Below, one piece after another: positions 47,901 to 55,850 of a stretch of 64,000 bases of DNA; position 1 is the first letter of the stretch, and the number at the start of each line of letters is the position of its first letter. The stretch covers positions 23,597 through 87,596 of the forward strand of contig VZRS01005499.1 in assembly GCA_013398055.1 (NCBI GenBank). The letters run 5' to 3'. A program made the position numbers and the translations under genes. The DNA comes from Ifrita kowaldi. Lineage: Eukaryota > Chordata > Aves > Passeriformes > Cinclosomatidae. The notes under the pieces were generated by a model. That model did no database searches and had not been told where the DNA came from. It was given only the letters and a program-made list of their open reading frames with translations.

Positions 47901-49928
47901 AGCTGGTTTATTTTAATCACTTTTTTTAGTTTGTGTAAATGACTTGCAGGGTACCAGGGAGCACTTGGCAGCAAGTTTGGCTACCTGTCTCCTAGTCTAT
48001 CTGTCCGACCCCGTGAGGGATGTCTATGCAGTAAAGCAACATGGGCAAACCGATGCATAAGTGGAGGTGCTGGCCAGGTGCATGGGGAACACCTAAACTG
48101 TGCCAACCCAGTACCTGCAGGGGAGGTTTGTCCCTGCTGAGCTCTGTGGCGGAGCTGGGCTGCTGCAGGTCTCTGCACTTACAGGCTGGATGCTGCTGCA
48201 GGTACACCTGGCTGCAGCGATGCACTCACTTACAGCTGGGTTTCATGGTCCTTTAGCCCATGCTGTCCACAGGAGACGGTTGGGATTGTTCTGGAAAAGG
48301 GTCTGAGTTTTGAATGCATGTATTTATACGGAAAAATAGACAGCTTGACTGCAAAGGGGGTGAGTGTTGTAGATTGGCTGTTTCCTTTTGGAGCCAGCTG
48401 GGAGAGGCTTCTCTTTGCCTGGACTGGTTTTTGTGACTCCCTCCCAGTCCCAGCCCCAGCACAGGGGTGGTTTTGTCTCAAACTCTGGAAGATTTTTGAG
48501 AACTTGTTGCTCTAGCTTCACAAGAATACCCTTGGGGAACACCTGAGGATGGCGAGGGAATCCCTGAGCCTAAGGAGCTTTGACAGAGGATGGGAGCTGT
48601 GTCTCAGCACCTTTGGGCTTCTTTTGGACCACTTTTTGCTCCTGAGGTTATCAGGAGCTGTCACACTCACATGGCTGTCCCCACCAGAACCTGACCCCAC
48701 TGCACTGGCTCTGTGCTGGGGGAAGAGATCCTGCCCTGTCTCATCTTTGTTTCTTACATCAGAGCCAAACAAAACCTGAACCAGGGAATATAACAGCAGA
48801 AGAGCTCCTATAAATCCTTTCAATCAAGCTTAGTGGGCTGCAGCCACAGGAGAGAGCAGCTGCTTAGTAGAGGAGCTTTTAGAGGCAACACCAACTTGGC
48901 GGGGAGGTTTCCTGGTGCACATCAGCTCTTCTCATCACTTAGGTGAGAACTTTCCTGGCGCAGAGGTGCAGCTGATGTGCACAGTGAGGTGCACAGTGGG
49001 GTGAACAGTGGGGAGCACAGCCCGCAGGGTACGAGCCACAGCGGTGCCAACGGGGAGGGCTGTTTTAACTCTGCTGTCCCAGCTGGGCCACTGAGACACC
49101 ATTCTGCAGCCAGCCAGGCAGATTTGCTCTTTTACCGCTCCTTGACATAGAGGTTTTATCAAAAACCTGATCATGTTGTTTAGCTGCCACTATAGGCTTG
49201 TTCAAATAAAATTCAAGATTTCACAGAAAACCTCTTCATCTCGTTTGTCCAGGGTTTGGGATTTAAACGCGTTTTGGGCTGTGAACTGTTCCCTCCTTGA
49301 TGAGCCCTCAAGGAGGAGGAATATTGCTTCTGACAAAGAATTTGCATGTTGTGCAGAGCTGCAAAATTAGCAGTGGCTACAGTTCCACAGCGAGCAAATT
49401 AGAGAGGAAAAGTCTTGTGCTTTGCAGGGGCAGAGGTGAAAAGGAGAAGCTTTCTTAGAAAATTATGGGGGTACAATTGGGCTCTGCGTTCGTGTTGTCC
49501 ACATCCATCACACCCCCAGAGTGGCCACCCCCTCCCAGCAGCCTGGGAAACTGGTGGCAGCTGGTTTCACTGGGAGGTGCAGGGCTGGGAATCCTGGGCT
49601 GAGCTCAGGAGGACCTGGCTGCAATTCTCCCCCACTTTAATGATCCTTTCACTCACTTCAGCCCCCCTCCCCGATAGTTTTTGAGCATCACGAGCTCTTT
49701 GCCAAGCCCAGTGCCTCGACTGGAGGAATTCTCCCGAGGGGCCTTTGTATTGCGGTTTCTCTTTTTACTTTTCCTTTCAAAGAAATGGAAAAGTCACTGC
49801 GGAGAAGGCGGGCGGTGCAGGGCGCAGGGGTGATGGGGAGGAGGCAGAAGGGCCCTTGTGGGAGTAGAGGACTTAAAGCATCTTACCTGCAGGAGGAGGA
49901 GGAGGGCAGGTCGTAGGCTGGGCACCAT
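23791..49928 (-). CDS. CRHR1: CRHR1, corticotropin-releasing hormone receptor 1 (whole gene, 13 coding exons)
   Basis: Class B (secretin family) G-protein-coupled receptor of the plasma membrane that binds CRH and urocortin and mainly signals through Gs and cAMP; it drives the pituitary stress response. Thirteen exons splice with GT-AG introns into 417 codons plus stop; human CRHR1-alpha is 415. Seen: signal peptide (1-25, likely cleavage A25/S26); ectodomain cysteines 32, 46, 56, 70, 89, 104; sequons at N40, N47, N80, N92, N100; seven membrane segments at about 114-365; C190/C260 for the extracellular loop disulfide; H157 and E211 of the class B polar network; PLLG in TM6 (323-326); C-terminal STAV, a class I PDZ ligand. 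H201 and M278 match the human H199/M276 pair known to set non-peptide antagonist binding, and together with the [11 protein letters not shown] tail they separate it from CRHR2. No frameshift or stop is present. Confidence 0.97.
23932..24588 (-). other. CRHR1 intron 12
   Basis: 657 bp between exons 12 and 13. I see only splice sites and unremarkable sequence, with no repeat I can name. Confidence 0.85.
24589..24630 (-). CDS. CRHR1: CRHR1 coding exon 12 (14-codon TM7 exon)
   Basis: 42 nt, residues 358-371 ([14 protein letters not shown]), phase 0 on both sides. The matching human exon is skipped in the CRHR1d variant, removing 14 residues of TM7; the same in-frame skip is possible here. Acceptor CTTCCAG, donor GAG/GTGAGC. 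Confidence 0.97.
24825..24960 (-). CDS. CRHR1: CRHR1 coding exon 11 (TM6, ECL3, start of TM7)
   Basis: 136 nt, residues R312 (split) to Q357. It contains TM6 with PLLG (323-326), the kink motif of class B receptors, then [20 protein letters not shown] and the start of TM7. Acceptor CTTCCTAG, donor CAG/GTAATG. Confidence 0.97.
24961..26731 (-). other. CRHR1 intron 10
   Basis: 1,771 bp. No CR1 piece or additional exon recognised; ordinary intronic sequence. Confidence 0.85.
26732..26817 (-). CDS. CRHR1: CRHR1 coding exon 10 (TM5 and ICL3)
   Basis: 86 nt, residues I284 to R312 (split). It encodes the end of TM5 ([13 protein letters not shown]) and the third intracellular loop, which contacts the G protein ([15 protein letters not shown]). 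Acceptor CCCAG, donor AG/GTAAGA. Confidence 0.97.
26818..27858 (-). other. CRHR1 intron 9
   Basis: 1,041 bp between exons 9 and 10, without recognised repeat or exon. Confidence 0.85.
27859..27931 (-). CDS. CRHR1: CRHR1 coding exon 9 (ECL2, TM5)
   Basis: 73 nt, K259 (split) to L283, including [20 protein letters not shown]260 pairs with C190, and M278 matches human M276. Acceptor CTTGCAG lies close to a tandem repeat; donor CTG/GTAAGA, phase 0. Confidence 0.97.
27943..27997 (-). repeat. 16-bp tandem repeat beside the exon 9 acceptor
   Basis: About 3.4 copies of a 16-bp unit (minus strand CTTGTCCCTGACATYS), ending some 12 bp before the intron 8 acceptor. Each full unit is pyrimidine-rich and carries a C(T/C)GAC core like the vertebrate branch-point consensus, so the branch point and polypyrimidine tract seem to have been duplicated in tandem. 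Confidence 0.8.
28229..28747 (+). mobile_element. CR1 LINE 3' end (copy C) in CRHR1 intron 8
   Basis: About 520 bp, antisense to CRHR1. Has GAGGGACATGAAGATGGGGG, CTGCAGCTCCTCCCCAGGGG and the tail GGATATTCCATGATTCTCC. A deletion removes about 10 bp before the shared segment at 28551-28669. Confidence 0.93.
29307..29367 (-). CDS. CRHR1: CRHR1 coding exon 8 (TM4)
   Basis: 61 nt, residues C239 (split) to K259 (split): [19 protein letters not shown]. It completes TM4 and begins the second extracellular loop. Acceptor CCTGCAG, donor AA/GTGAGT. Confidence 0.97.
29612..29765 (-). CDS. CRHR1: CRHR1 coding exon 7 (TM3 and start of TM4)
   Basis: 154 nt, residues V188 to C239 (split). It contains C190 of the conserved disulfide, H201 in TM3, E211 of the class B network and the motif [16 protein letters not shown]. 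Acceptor CTGGCAG; the donor is T/GTGAGT, so the split codon after W238 reads TGT (Cys) where human CRHR1 has Gly. V188 likewise replaces a Gly of the human protein. Confidence 0.96.
29766..30251 (-). other. CRHR1 intron 6
   Basis: 486 bp, half of it a CR1 3' end on the opposite strand (29944-30189). The CR1 edge lies about 60 bp from exon 6, beside its donor side. Confidence 0.85.
29944..30189 (+). mobile_element. CR1 LINE 3' end in CRHR1 intron 6
   Basis: Older CR1 type: GAAGAAATTCTTCCTTGTGA, GAGGCCCTGGCACAGGGTGC, CTGGAAGTGTCCAAGGCCAG, CCCTGCCCATGGCAGCGGGG, and the tail GTGGTTCTGTGATC. It fills half of the intron, antisense to CRHR1. Confidence 0.92.
30252..30372 (-). CDS. CRHR1: CRHR1 coding exon 6 (TM2)
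   Basis: 121 nt, residues R147 (split) to V187. It holds the first intracellular loop, TM2 with H157 (human H155), and the start of the first extracellular loop ending HESNV. Acceptor TTCTCCAG, donor GTG/GTAGGT. Confidence 0.97.
30373..30719 (-). other. CRHR1 intron 5
   Basis: 347 bp. In mammals the intron at this position contains the extra exon of the CRHR1-beta form (29 residues in the first intracellular loop). No frame here between plausible splice sites resembles that insert. Confidence 0.75.
30720..30826 (-). CDS. CRHR1: CRHR1 coding exon 5 (TM1)
   Basis: 107 nt, residues R112 to R147 (split). It encodes the juxtamembrane stretch and TM1 ([12 protein letters not shown]..., then [12 protein letters not shown]). 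Acceptor CTGCCAG, donor CG/GTGAGT. It joins directly in frame to the S-I-R-C-L-R-N of the next exon, the CRHR1-alpha arrangement. Confidence 0.97.
30827..31824 (-). other. CRHR1 intron 4
   Basis: 998 bp. No repeat or exon recognised; a moderately AT-rich stretch lies at about 31210-31460. Confidence 0.85.
31825..31910 (-). CDS. CRHR1: CRHR1 coding exon 4
   Basis: 86 nt, residues N83 (split) to E111. It contains [13 protein letters not shown]89 and C104, and the sequons N92-G-S and N100-Y-S, completing the six-cysteine ectodomain. Acceptor TCTTTCAG, donor GAG/GTAG. Confidence 0.97.
31911..33011 (-). other. CRHR1 intron 3
   Basis: 1,101 bp, no recognised repeat or exon. Confidence 0.85.
33012..33131 (-). 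CDS. CRHR1: CRHR1 coding exon 3
   Basis: 120 nt, from G43 (split) to N83 (split), phase 1 at both ends, so skipping would keep the frame. It carries C46, C56 and C70 and the sequons N47-A-S and N80-T-T, the centre of the hormone-binding fold. Acceptor CCCCTGCAG, donor A/GTAAGA. The equivalent human exon is the 40-codon exon left out of the CRHR1c variant. Confidence 0.96.
37518..37535. repeat. (AT)n microsatellite
   Basis: Nine AT dinucleotides in CRHR1 intron 2. Confidence 0.9.
40741..40830. repeat. Degenerate tandem repeat of about 27 bp
   Basis: Three imperfect units plus a partial fourth, each built on GCCATYCCTYAGTGCCCRGT, in CRHR1 intron 2. Confidence 0.75.
41690..41774 (-). CDS. CRHR1: CRHR1 coding exon 2
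   Basis: 85 nt, residues 15-42 plus the first base of G43. It completes the signal peptide and starts the mature N-terminus (SIQEQYCES), with the first ectodomain cysteine C32 and the sequon N40-H-T. Acceptor CCATCCAG, donor G/GTGAGT. Confidence 0.93.
44673..44722 (+). repeat. MIR-like SINE relic
   Basis: GGGAAACTGAGGCATTGAGG followed by a CTGCCTCAGGTCACTCAGGT stretch matches the core order of MIR (GGAAACTGAGGC ... GCCCAAGGTCACACAG). Short and diverged. Confidence 0.45.
48977..49020. repeat. 12-bp tandem repeat
   Basis: About 3.6 units of GTGCACAGTGRG in CRHR1 intron 1. Confidence 0.8.
49887..49928 (-). CDS. CRHR1: CRHR1 coding exon 1 (signal peptide start)
   Basis: Encodes residues 1-14, a Met followed by a leucine-rich run ([14 protein letters not shown]). 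The ATG has A at -3 and G at +4, a strong Kozak context. The exon ends in phase 0 at a CAG/GTAAGA donor. The exon extends upstream as 5' UTR, probably to about 50070 judging from the TATA box. Confidence 0.9.
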
Positions 49929-49930
49929 CC

Positions 49931-49963
49931 TCAGCTGTCCCTGCGCCCAGCTCCCCGGAGCAT
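49931..49963 (-). promoter_or_regulatory. 10-codon upstream ORF in the CRHR1 leader
   Basis: The only upstream ATG between the predicted start site and the CRHR1 start. It reads MLRGAGRRDS and stops with TGA, then two bases (GG), then the CRHR1 ATG. It has G at -3 and C at +4, a usable but weaker context than the main ATG. An upstream AUG that inhibits translation has been reported for mammalian CRHR1 mRNA, so a similar brake is likely; the short spacing allows termination-reinitiation or leaky scanning. Confidence 0.65.
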
Positions 49964-50097
49964 GGCTGGCAGCGTCCCCGCTCCTGCTGGGCTGCTTCTG
50001 CCGTCGGGGAGAAAATCCTCGGCTTCCAGCGGAGGAACGTGGCGGGTCCCCGCGGGGCTGCGTGGAGAATGCGCGTCCTTCTGCGTCCCGGTCCTGC

Positions 50098-50105
50098 CTT
50101 TTATA
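50098..50105 (-). promoter_or_regulatory. CRHR1: TATA box of CRHR1
   Basis: On the minus strand the sequence reads GGTTATAAAAGGC, a full TATA consensus, 170 bp upstream of the CRHR1 ATG at the edge of a CpG-dense stretch. Transcription would be expected to start near 50070-50080, giving a leader of about 145 nt. The position and match are seen; use as a promoter is inferred. Confidence 0.7.
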
Positions 50106-50172
50106 ACCTCCCTGGAGCCGGTCCTCCGGCTGCCCACCTTCCAGCTGGCCTGGCGACGGGCTACATCCTTCC

Positions 50173-50299
50173 TCACCAGCCTCCCACTCCCCCTTCCCTC
50201 CCTCCTCCTCTTCCTCCTCCCCTTTTCCTTCCTCCACCTCCCTGGTGCCTTCCAACTCTATTTGATTTTTTTTTCCCCTTTCTCTTTCCCTCCCTCAGC
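50173..50299. repeat. Pyrimidine-rich (plus) / purine-rich (minus) tract upstream of the CRHR1 promoter
   Basis: About 125 bp, nearly all C and T on the plus strand, with runs such as CCTCCTCCTCTTCCTCCTCC and TTTTTTTTCCCCTTTCTC, interrupted by CCACCTCCCTGGTGCC. It lies 70-200 bp above the TATA box. Such tracts can form triplex DNA; no function is shown. Confidence 0.75.
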
Positions 50300-51917
50300 A
50301 TCAGCAGCAGAAACTTCCCACCGGCCCAGGGACCGCCCTCCCGGCTCTCCTTGGAGGGGGGTTTCTCCTCTCCACCCCTCGCACTCCCATCGTGCAGCCG
50401 CTGTGGGGTCTCTCCTGCGGAGCCTGGGGACTTGCCTTGTGTGTGCAAAGGGTTTGGGGCTGCAGTTTGCCGGGGATGAGGGGGTGAGTGGGTGCTATGC
50501 ATTTGGGGATTTCGCTCCAGGGCTCTGGCAGAGGAACTGGGACAAAGCGAGGCTTCCCCCACCAGCCTTTGCAGCCCCTTTGCAAAATGGATGGTGAACA
50601 CGAAGGGAGGGCAGAGCCCCTTTTCTCGTCCACGGGGATGGGGTGGAAGGTGTTTCAGCCCTGCCTTGTGAGGGAGATGCTCCTGAGAGAAGGAGGGGGA
50701 TGTGGGGCAGGTGGGTGCAGGTCTTTCACACAGCCGGGGCTGTGCGGCGCGGGTTTGATCAGAAGGGCGGTCGCGGAGGAGGTGGAGGTGCTGCTGGGAC
50801 CGTGGTTGATGGGTGGTGGGAGGGGCGGAGGTGATGGGGCAGGAGCAGGAGGTTGCTTGAACTGATAGAGAAGGGGGAGGACAAGTGTCCTGGGGAGGGT
50901 GGGGGACAGTGGTGCGGGAGAGCCTGGACGATGTTCCTGAGGTCTTGGATAACGACATTTCCCTTCTCCCCCAGCATAACCCTCAGGCTTTAAAGGGTCT
51001 CCTGTCATACCTCTGTGTCTCAGCTCCTGCCGTCCCCTGGTCTCCTGGGGAGGGATCCCCCACACCCCTGCCTCTTGGGGATGCCGCGGTCAGGATTGGG
51101 TCCATCCCTGAGTTGGATGAATTTCTGGCTGGGTTAAACCTGCTCCCCCAAGCTAGGGCAGGAGCTGGAGCTGTGCTTCCTCCTTTCCTCGAGGAAATAA
51201 GGATCAATGAGGTGTGCTGCTGGGAGGGGGATGCTGGAAAACATTGCCATGGGGCCACCATCCAGGGATGTGATATTTCCCTTATCTGATGCGGGTGCAT
51301 CCACCACCTCTCACGGGGTGCTGGATCACGCTCCCTACTGCAGCCTCTGCCTCTGGGAATGGCTGCAGACCACAGCGGGTTGCAGACAGATCAATAGGAG
51401 GACAGTGTCCCTTGATGAATTCCCAGCCACAGCCTCCATCCATCTTCACTGAGCTGCTCTTTGTCTCTGGAGCACCGGAGAAGGCAGGAGGGGATCAAGG
51501 TCCTCCCTGATCTTTGGGACCAAGGCACAAGGACTGGCCAGGGCCGTGTCCCAGCACGTGGGGGTACCCAGTGACCCATCCCAGCCCCCAAAGGGTAAAT
51601 GCTCCTGGCCCAGTAATTAAGGGGAATAAACAACACAGATATAAATCTTGTGGCATTACCTGGGTTTGATCAATTGTGTCAGTGCTTTGGCAAAGAAGTC
51701 TGAAAATATATAAAGCTCTGGTAAATTCAGGAAACCTTTTGTTTCTTAGGTCTCCTAAAATTCCACCCCTGACAAGGATGAGATGAGACAGACTCCTGAG
51801 CCACCCTTGTGTTACCTTGCACTTCAATAAGCCCATGGAAAATGCAAAATTTTCTAAAAATGGCTTGAGAAAGCTCCCAGTCACTTCGAGCAGCCTGGAT
51901 TCAACTGAGTGCATTGT
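50300..51917. other. Upstream flank of CRHR1
   Basis: GC-rich for the first 800 bp, then ordinary. No exon of another gene recognised. A 261-codon minus-strand frame at 50173-50958 is proline- and serine-rich low-complexity read from GC-rich DNA above the promoter. Confidence 0.6.
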
Positions 51918-52005
51918 AGGATCATGGAATGGTTTGAGTTGGAAGATCATGTAGTTCCAACCCCCTGCAGTGGGCAGGGACACCTTCTACCATCGCAGGT
52001 CCAGG
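51918..52005 (-). mobile_element. CR1 LINE 3' tail, minus strand
   Basis: GGATCATGGAATGGTTTGAG, GTTCCAACCCCCTGCAGTGG and GCAGGGACACCTTCTACCAT are the reverse complement of a CR1 3' end. Confidence 0.9.
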
Positions 52006-54317
52006 GCACAGCTCCTGGTCACAAAACACACTCTGGTTTTGGGGGCTGCTCAGGGCTTTGTGCACCCAGGGGACAGAAGGGACCTTGCAACGGGAAGTAC
52101 CAGAGACCCCATTCCCACACCAAGACCAAGGATTGTCTTTCACCATCTCAGCATGCTCATGGCCACCAAGTGGGACATGTGGGATGGCCATGCTCTGCTC
52201 AGGTGCCCAAAGTGTGAGGTGATGCAGGGAAGGCAGAAGTGAACACTATTTTTAGTAAAGGAATTGGTTGCCAGGGACATGAAGATAATTTCTTCCCCAT
52301 ATATCAGGGAAAAGGCTGCAGTGCTGTTTGAAAGACCTAATTGAGGGGATGTATAGTAAAATGCAACTTGTCAGATGTGGCAAAGGAAAAATAAAGCAGT
52401 CCCTGAGACAGTGAAATCAGTCCATTCGTCATGGTTAATCTCAAACTCCTCAGCGCGGCGCAGACACAAATGTGGGAGATGGGTATTAGGGATTGGGAGA
52501 ATGAAGAGAAATATCGGATCTCCAGGAAGGAGGGAGAGAAGAGGTTTAGTCTGACTTATCTGACTTTGGTACATTATAATTATTTTATGTAACTGCACGT
52601 GGTTTGACACTCCTGTGTCTGAGCAGCTTCACGACAGCTGCATTATGGGGCTGTTTGTGGGACGTGCACCACTGCCCTGCTCCTACCCTGTCCCTGCAGC
52701 CAACCCTCCCCTTGTTTGGGAAAACTCCATGTGTCCCTCCTGCACTGTAGGGATGAGACTGGTACTGGTCCGTACACTGAAAGGGTGCAGGGAAATGTGT
52801 CCCTGCTTCCCACATGGCACATCGGTAGCAGGGCTTTGCTTCCAGCTGGGACATGTGTAGGAGAAAATAATCCTTGGTGTCCTGGACATATAGGTCAGGT
52901 TGGTGAAAGGGTGGAGTTTGGCTTCTCAGCTGAAATCCCAGCTGAGATCAGCAGTGTGCCTTGGTTTCCCCACCTGTGTGTTGGGACTGTTTCTTTCCCA
53001 GGAGGTCAAGTGGAGCTGGGAATGCTTGGGGCACTGCTCAGGGGAGGACAGGCTGTCAGCACCTGGGGCTGTGTTAGCGACTTCAGGCTGAGAAAAAATC
53101 CAACCCAACACATTAGGTTTCTCCCAGGAGACTTGTTTTTTGCCCTGCTTTTAAAATTAGTTCCCAGGTTTTCTGTCCTGTGTCCTTTTCCCTCCTCCTA
53201 GACCTGCAGGGAGGGGAACACGCTCTCAAACTCTGCCTGAAGAAAGTGGCTGCTGGCACCAGGTTTCCCTCATTCCAGGTCACCATATAATGTAATCATG
53301 CCTCAAATTTGGGTATCCCTGTTGTATTTGACCACTCTGTATCACCTGCTTCACCCCTGCAAGTCTCACAGCTGCTCTGAGAGGAAGAGCAGGAAAGCGG
53401 AAGCCACAGCCCTGCTGGAAACATTGCAGGGAAGGAAAACAAAGATTATTACCAACCTCCTTTAGTGAGTATTACCTTAGAACTGGGCTGGCAGAAGATT
53501 TTCTTGGTCTTGAAGGCCTTGCAAAATGCTTGGGTGGCCTCTGGACACTTCAGACCTCTGTTCATCCCATTAAACTCTGCTGGAGATGCAGAAGTTGTCC
53601 ATGCAGGAAGACAAACCAGTGTCCTTCTGGGAGAAGGAAAATTCACACACGGGGCTGAGTTTACTCTGACTCATTGCTCCATGCAGCAAGTGATTGATTC
53701 CTTCATTTACATGGATAATCACTGTGTGCATTGATAGGAGATCCCTCATTAACAAAAACATGGCAAATGCAAACTAAAACAAGCAAACTCAAGGAAACCC
53801 ACAAAGATCTGGGATCTAACTGAATCTCTCATTTGCTTCTTAAGTTTCTCAAAAGTGCTTGCCATGTTTTGAAATTGCTTTTGGGAGGATATGTCAATTT
53901 TGAATAGAACAGAAACACAAAAGCTTTTGTTTTACAGCTAATTAAACCTCAAGGCGGAATGCTAAACTGATCATAATAAAAGTCATAATTATTATTTTTC
54001 TCATTCAAAGCTAAGTTGACTGAAATTTTCCAATCAGCAGTTGGCATTTCCCATCAAACAGATCACAGTGGTTTGTGGTTGGGAAAAACTCCATGGTTTT
54101 ATTCTGGAAACTGAGCCCATCAATCCACCAGATGAAAGTGGCTCTGTCTTCACATACTCTGTGACAGACAGATGCACAACGCTGTCAGCTTTGAGTCTCT
54201 TCGTGGCTGTGGCTGTTTGGCAGCACAGGGACCCAGCACGATTCTGCTGCATCGAGAGTGGTGGTGTTGCACGGATGTGCATGAGTTCCATGGATGTACA
54301 TGGATGTACAGAGGCTC
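52006..54317. other. Intergenic DNA upstream of CRHR1
   Basis: No exon recognised. An MIR-like trace lies at 52953-52990, and TGGATGTACA is doubled at 54291-54310. Confidence 0.6.
52953..52990 (-). repeat. MIR-like SINE relic
   Basis: GTGTGCCTTGGTTTCCCCAC CTGTGTGT resembles the reverse complement of the MIR core (TGTGCCTCAGTTTCCCCATC). Confidence 0.45.
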
Positions 54318-54710
54318 TTGCATGGATCATGGAATCATAAGATTGGAAAAGACTTCCCAGACCATCGAGTCCAGCCTGTGCCCAATGCCCACCTCGTTAC
54401 CAAGCCCAGAGCACTGAGTGGCGTGTCCTGGTGTTCCTTGGGCACCTCCAGGAATGGGGACTCCAAACCTCCCTGGGCAGCCCCTTGCAATGCTTAATAG
54501 CTCTTTCAATGAAGAAATTCCTCCTGAAGCCCACCCTGAGCCTCCCCTGGCCCAGCCTGAGGCTGTTCTCTCTCCTCCTGTCCCTGTTCCCTGGGAGCAG
54601 AGCCCGACCCCCCCCGGCTGCCCCCTCCTGTCAGGGAGTTGTGCAGAGCCACAAGGTCCCCCCGGAGCCTCCTTTTCTCCAGGCTGAGCCCTCCCTCTGT
54701 CCCTGGGGAT
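54318..54710 (-). mobile_element. CR1 LINE 3' portion, minus strand
   Basis: Reads as reverse-complemented CR1: ATCATGGAATCATAAGATTG, CCATCGAGTCCAGCCTGTGC, CCTCCCTGGGCAGCCCCTTG, GAAGAAATTCCTCCTGAAGC, and GGAGCCTCCTTTTCTCCAGG. About 390 bp, ending in the 3' part of the coding region. Confidence 0.93.
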
Positions 54711-55850
54711 CTGCCAGAGGAATGGGCACTTCCAGAGTGTTGCACTCACACCTTTGGGCATGACCCCACAGCATCATGGACATAGAAATGTCATGGGCGG
54801 TGGAAAGGTCCTACAAAGATTGTGGCAGGGATTGTGATGTCATCAGAAATGGCTTGTGGTAAAAATACCTCTCCACTCCTCAGGTCTGCAAATGCCCATC
54901 AAGGCAGGAAAGGTTCTGGATATCTTTCAAAGCTGGTTATTTATTCCCTGTACATTTGATGAAATATTAATCTCCTCATCTCCAAAAGGCAATCAAATAA
55001 AACCGAGAAGAGATGACGCACAGGGCCTCGACATTGACAACAAAAAGCAGAAAAATAAAATTGAAATAAAATTCCAAAGGTAATGTAGAATTCTATAAAA
55101 GACATCTCTGTGCTGGCACAAAGGGCAGAGACGTAGTGACCTGGTGTCCTCAGGGCTTGGGAGGCCAAGCAGGACTGTGCAGGGAAGAGGATGAAGAGGA
55201 CTTGGATCAGGCAGTTGCTCGGATGAGTCTGAAGCTTTTCTGTGAGAGCTGTTGGTGGGATTTCTTTGAAGGTTTCCCCTTCCTTCTCTTCTTCTTCCTT
55301 GCCTTAATTAGAGGGTGGGCTGGTGCCAAGGCACCAGCCAGTTTGAGCCATTGTGCTGGGAATGGAGGGAGGGCAGACGGTGGATGTGTTGGAGGTGGTG
55401 GTGGCTGGCACCGGGAGCAGCCATTCGGCATGACGGAGCCTGGCAGTCTGGTGGGGATGGAACTGCAGAGCTCCTACAAGGCCCTGGCTCTGTCTACTTT
55501 CAGGGTGATGCAGCCTCAAACTGCACTCAGCTACTGTCTGAGGAGAGACACTGCTCTGTCTTCCTGAGATGGCCCTTGGCAAACATTGACTGCTGCTGTG
55601 GATGGTGCTGGTACAAAAGGGTTTGCACATGCAGCCAGGAGGAGTCTGGCAAAGTCGTGTTCAGTTTGTGACCTCTCAGCCCATTTTCTTTATGTGTTTG
55701 GGTCACATGTTTTCTGCACAATAATCTCACAGATAATCTCCTAATATTTGATGAGACCAAAAACTTTCCACTGTCTCTGTTTCTCTGGCTGTTACCAGTG
55801 TGCAGGTGATGCGGGAAGTGGTGTGAGTATCTTGTTTACTAGTTGCAGTC
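54711..55850. other. Intergenic DNA, nothing recognised
   Basis: No gene or named repeat; open frames up to 143 codons lack domains. Confidence 0.6.

Larger units (their letters stand above)
41775..49886 (-). other. CRHR1 intron 1
   Basis: 8,112 bp between the signal-peptide exon and the first ectodomain exon. It holds a 12-bp tandem repeat (48977-49020) and an MIR-like piece (44673-44722). No exon or CR1 copy recognised. As the first long intron it is a usual place for enhancers, but no particular element stands out. Confidence 0.8.
49930..50170 (-). promoter_or_regulatory. CRHR1: CpG-dense core promoter and 5' UTR of CRHR1
   Basis: GC-rich block with many CpGs between the CRHR1 start codon and about 50170, standing out from the neighbouring intron and upstream DNA. 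It includes the TATA box, the probable start site, the upstream ORF, and a short inverted repeat (GCCGG/CCGGC) just above the TATA box at about 50117-50130. Confidence 0.7.

Noticed and set aside
23791..49928. Alternative identity as CRHR2 or another class B receptor
   Set aside because: The tail [11 protein letters not shown]...STAV, H201/M278 and the ectodomain follow CRHR1; only isolated residues are CRHR2-like.
50173..50958. 261-codon minus-strand open frame upstream of CRHR1
   Set aside because: Low-complexity Pro/Ser/Gly reading of the GC-rich and purine-rich promoter flank; no Kozak, domain or splice evidence.
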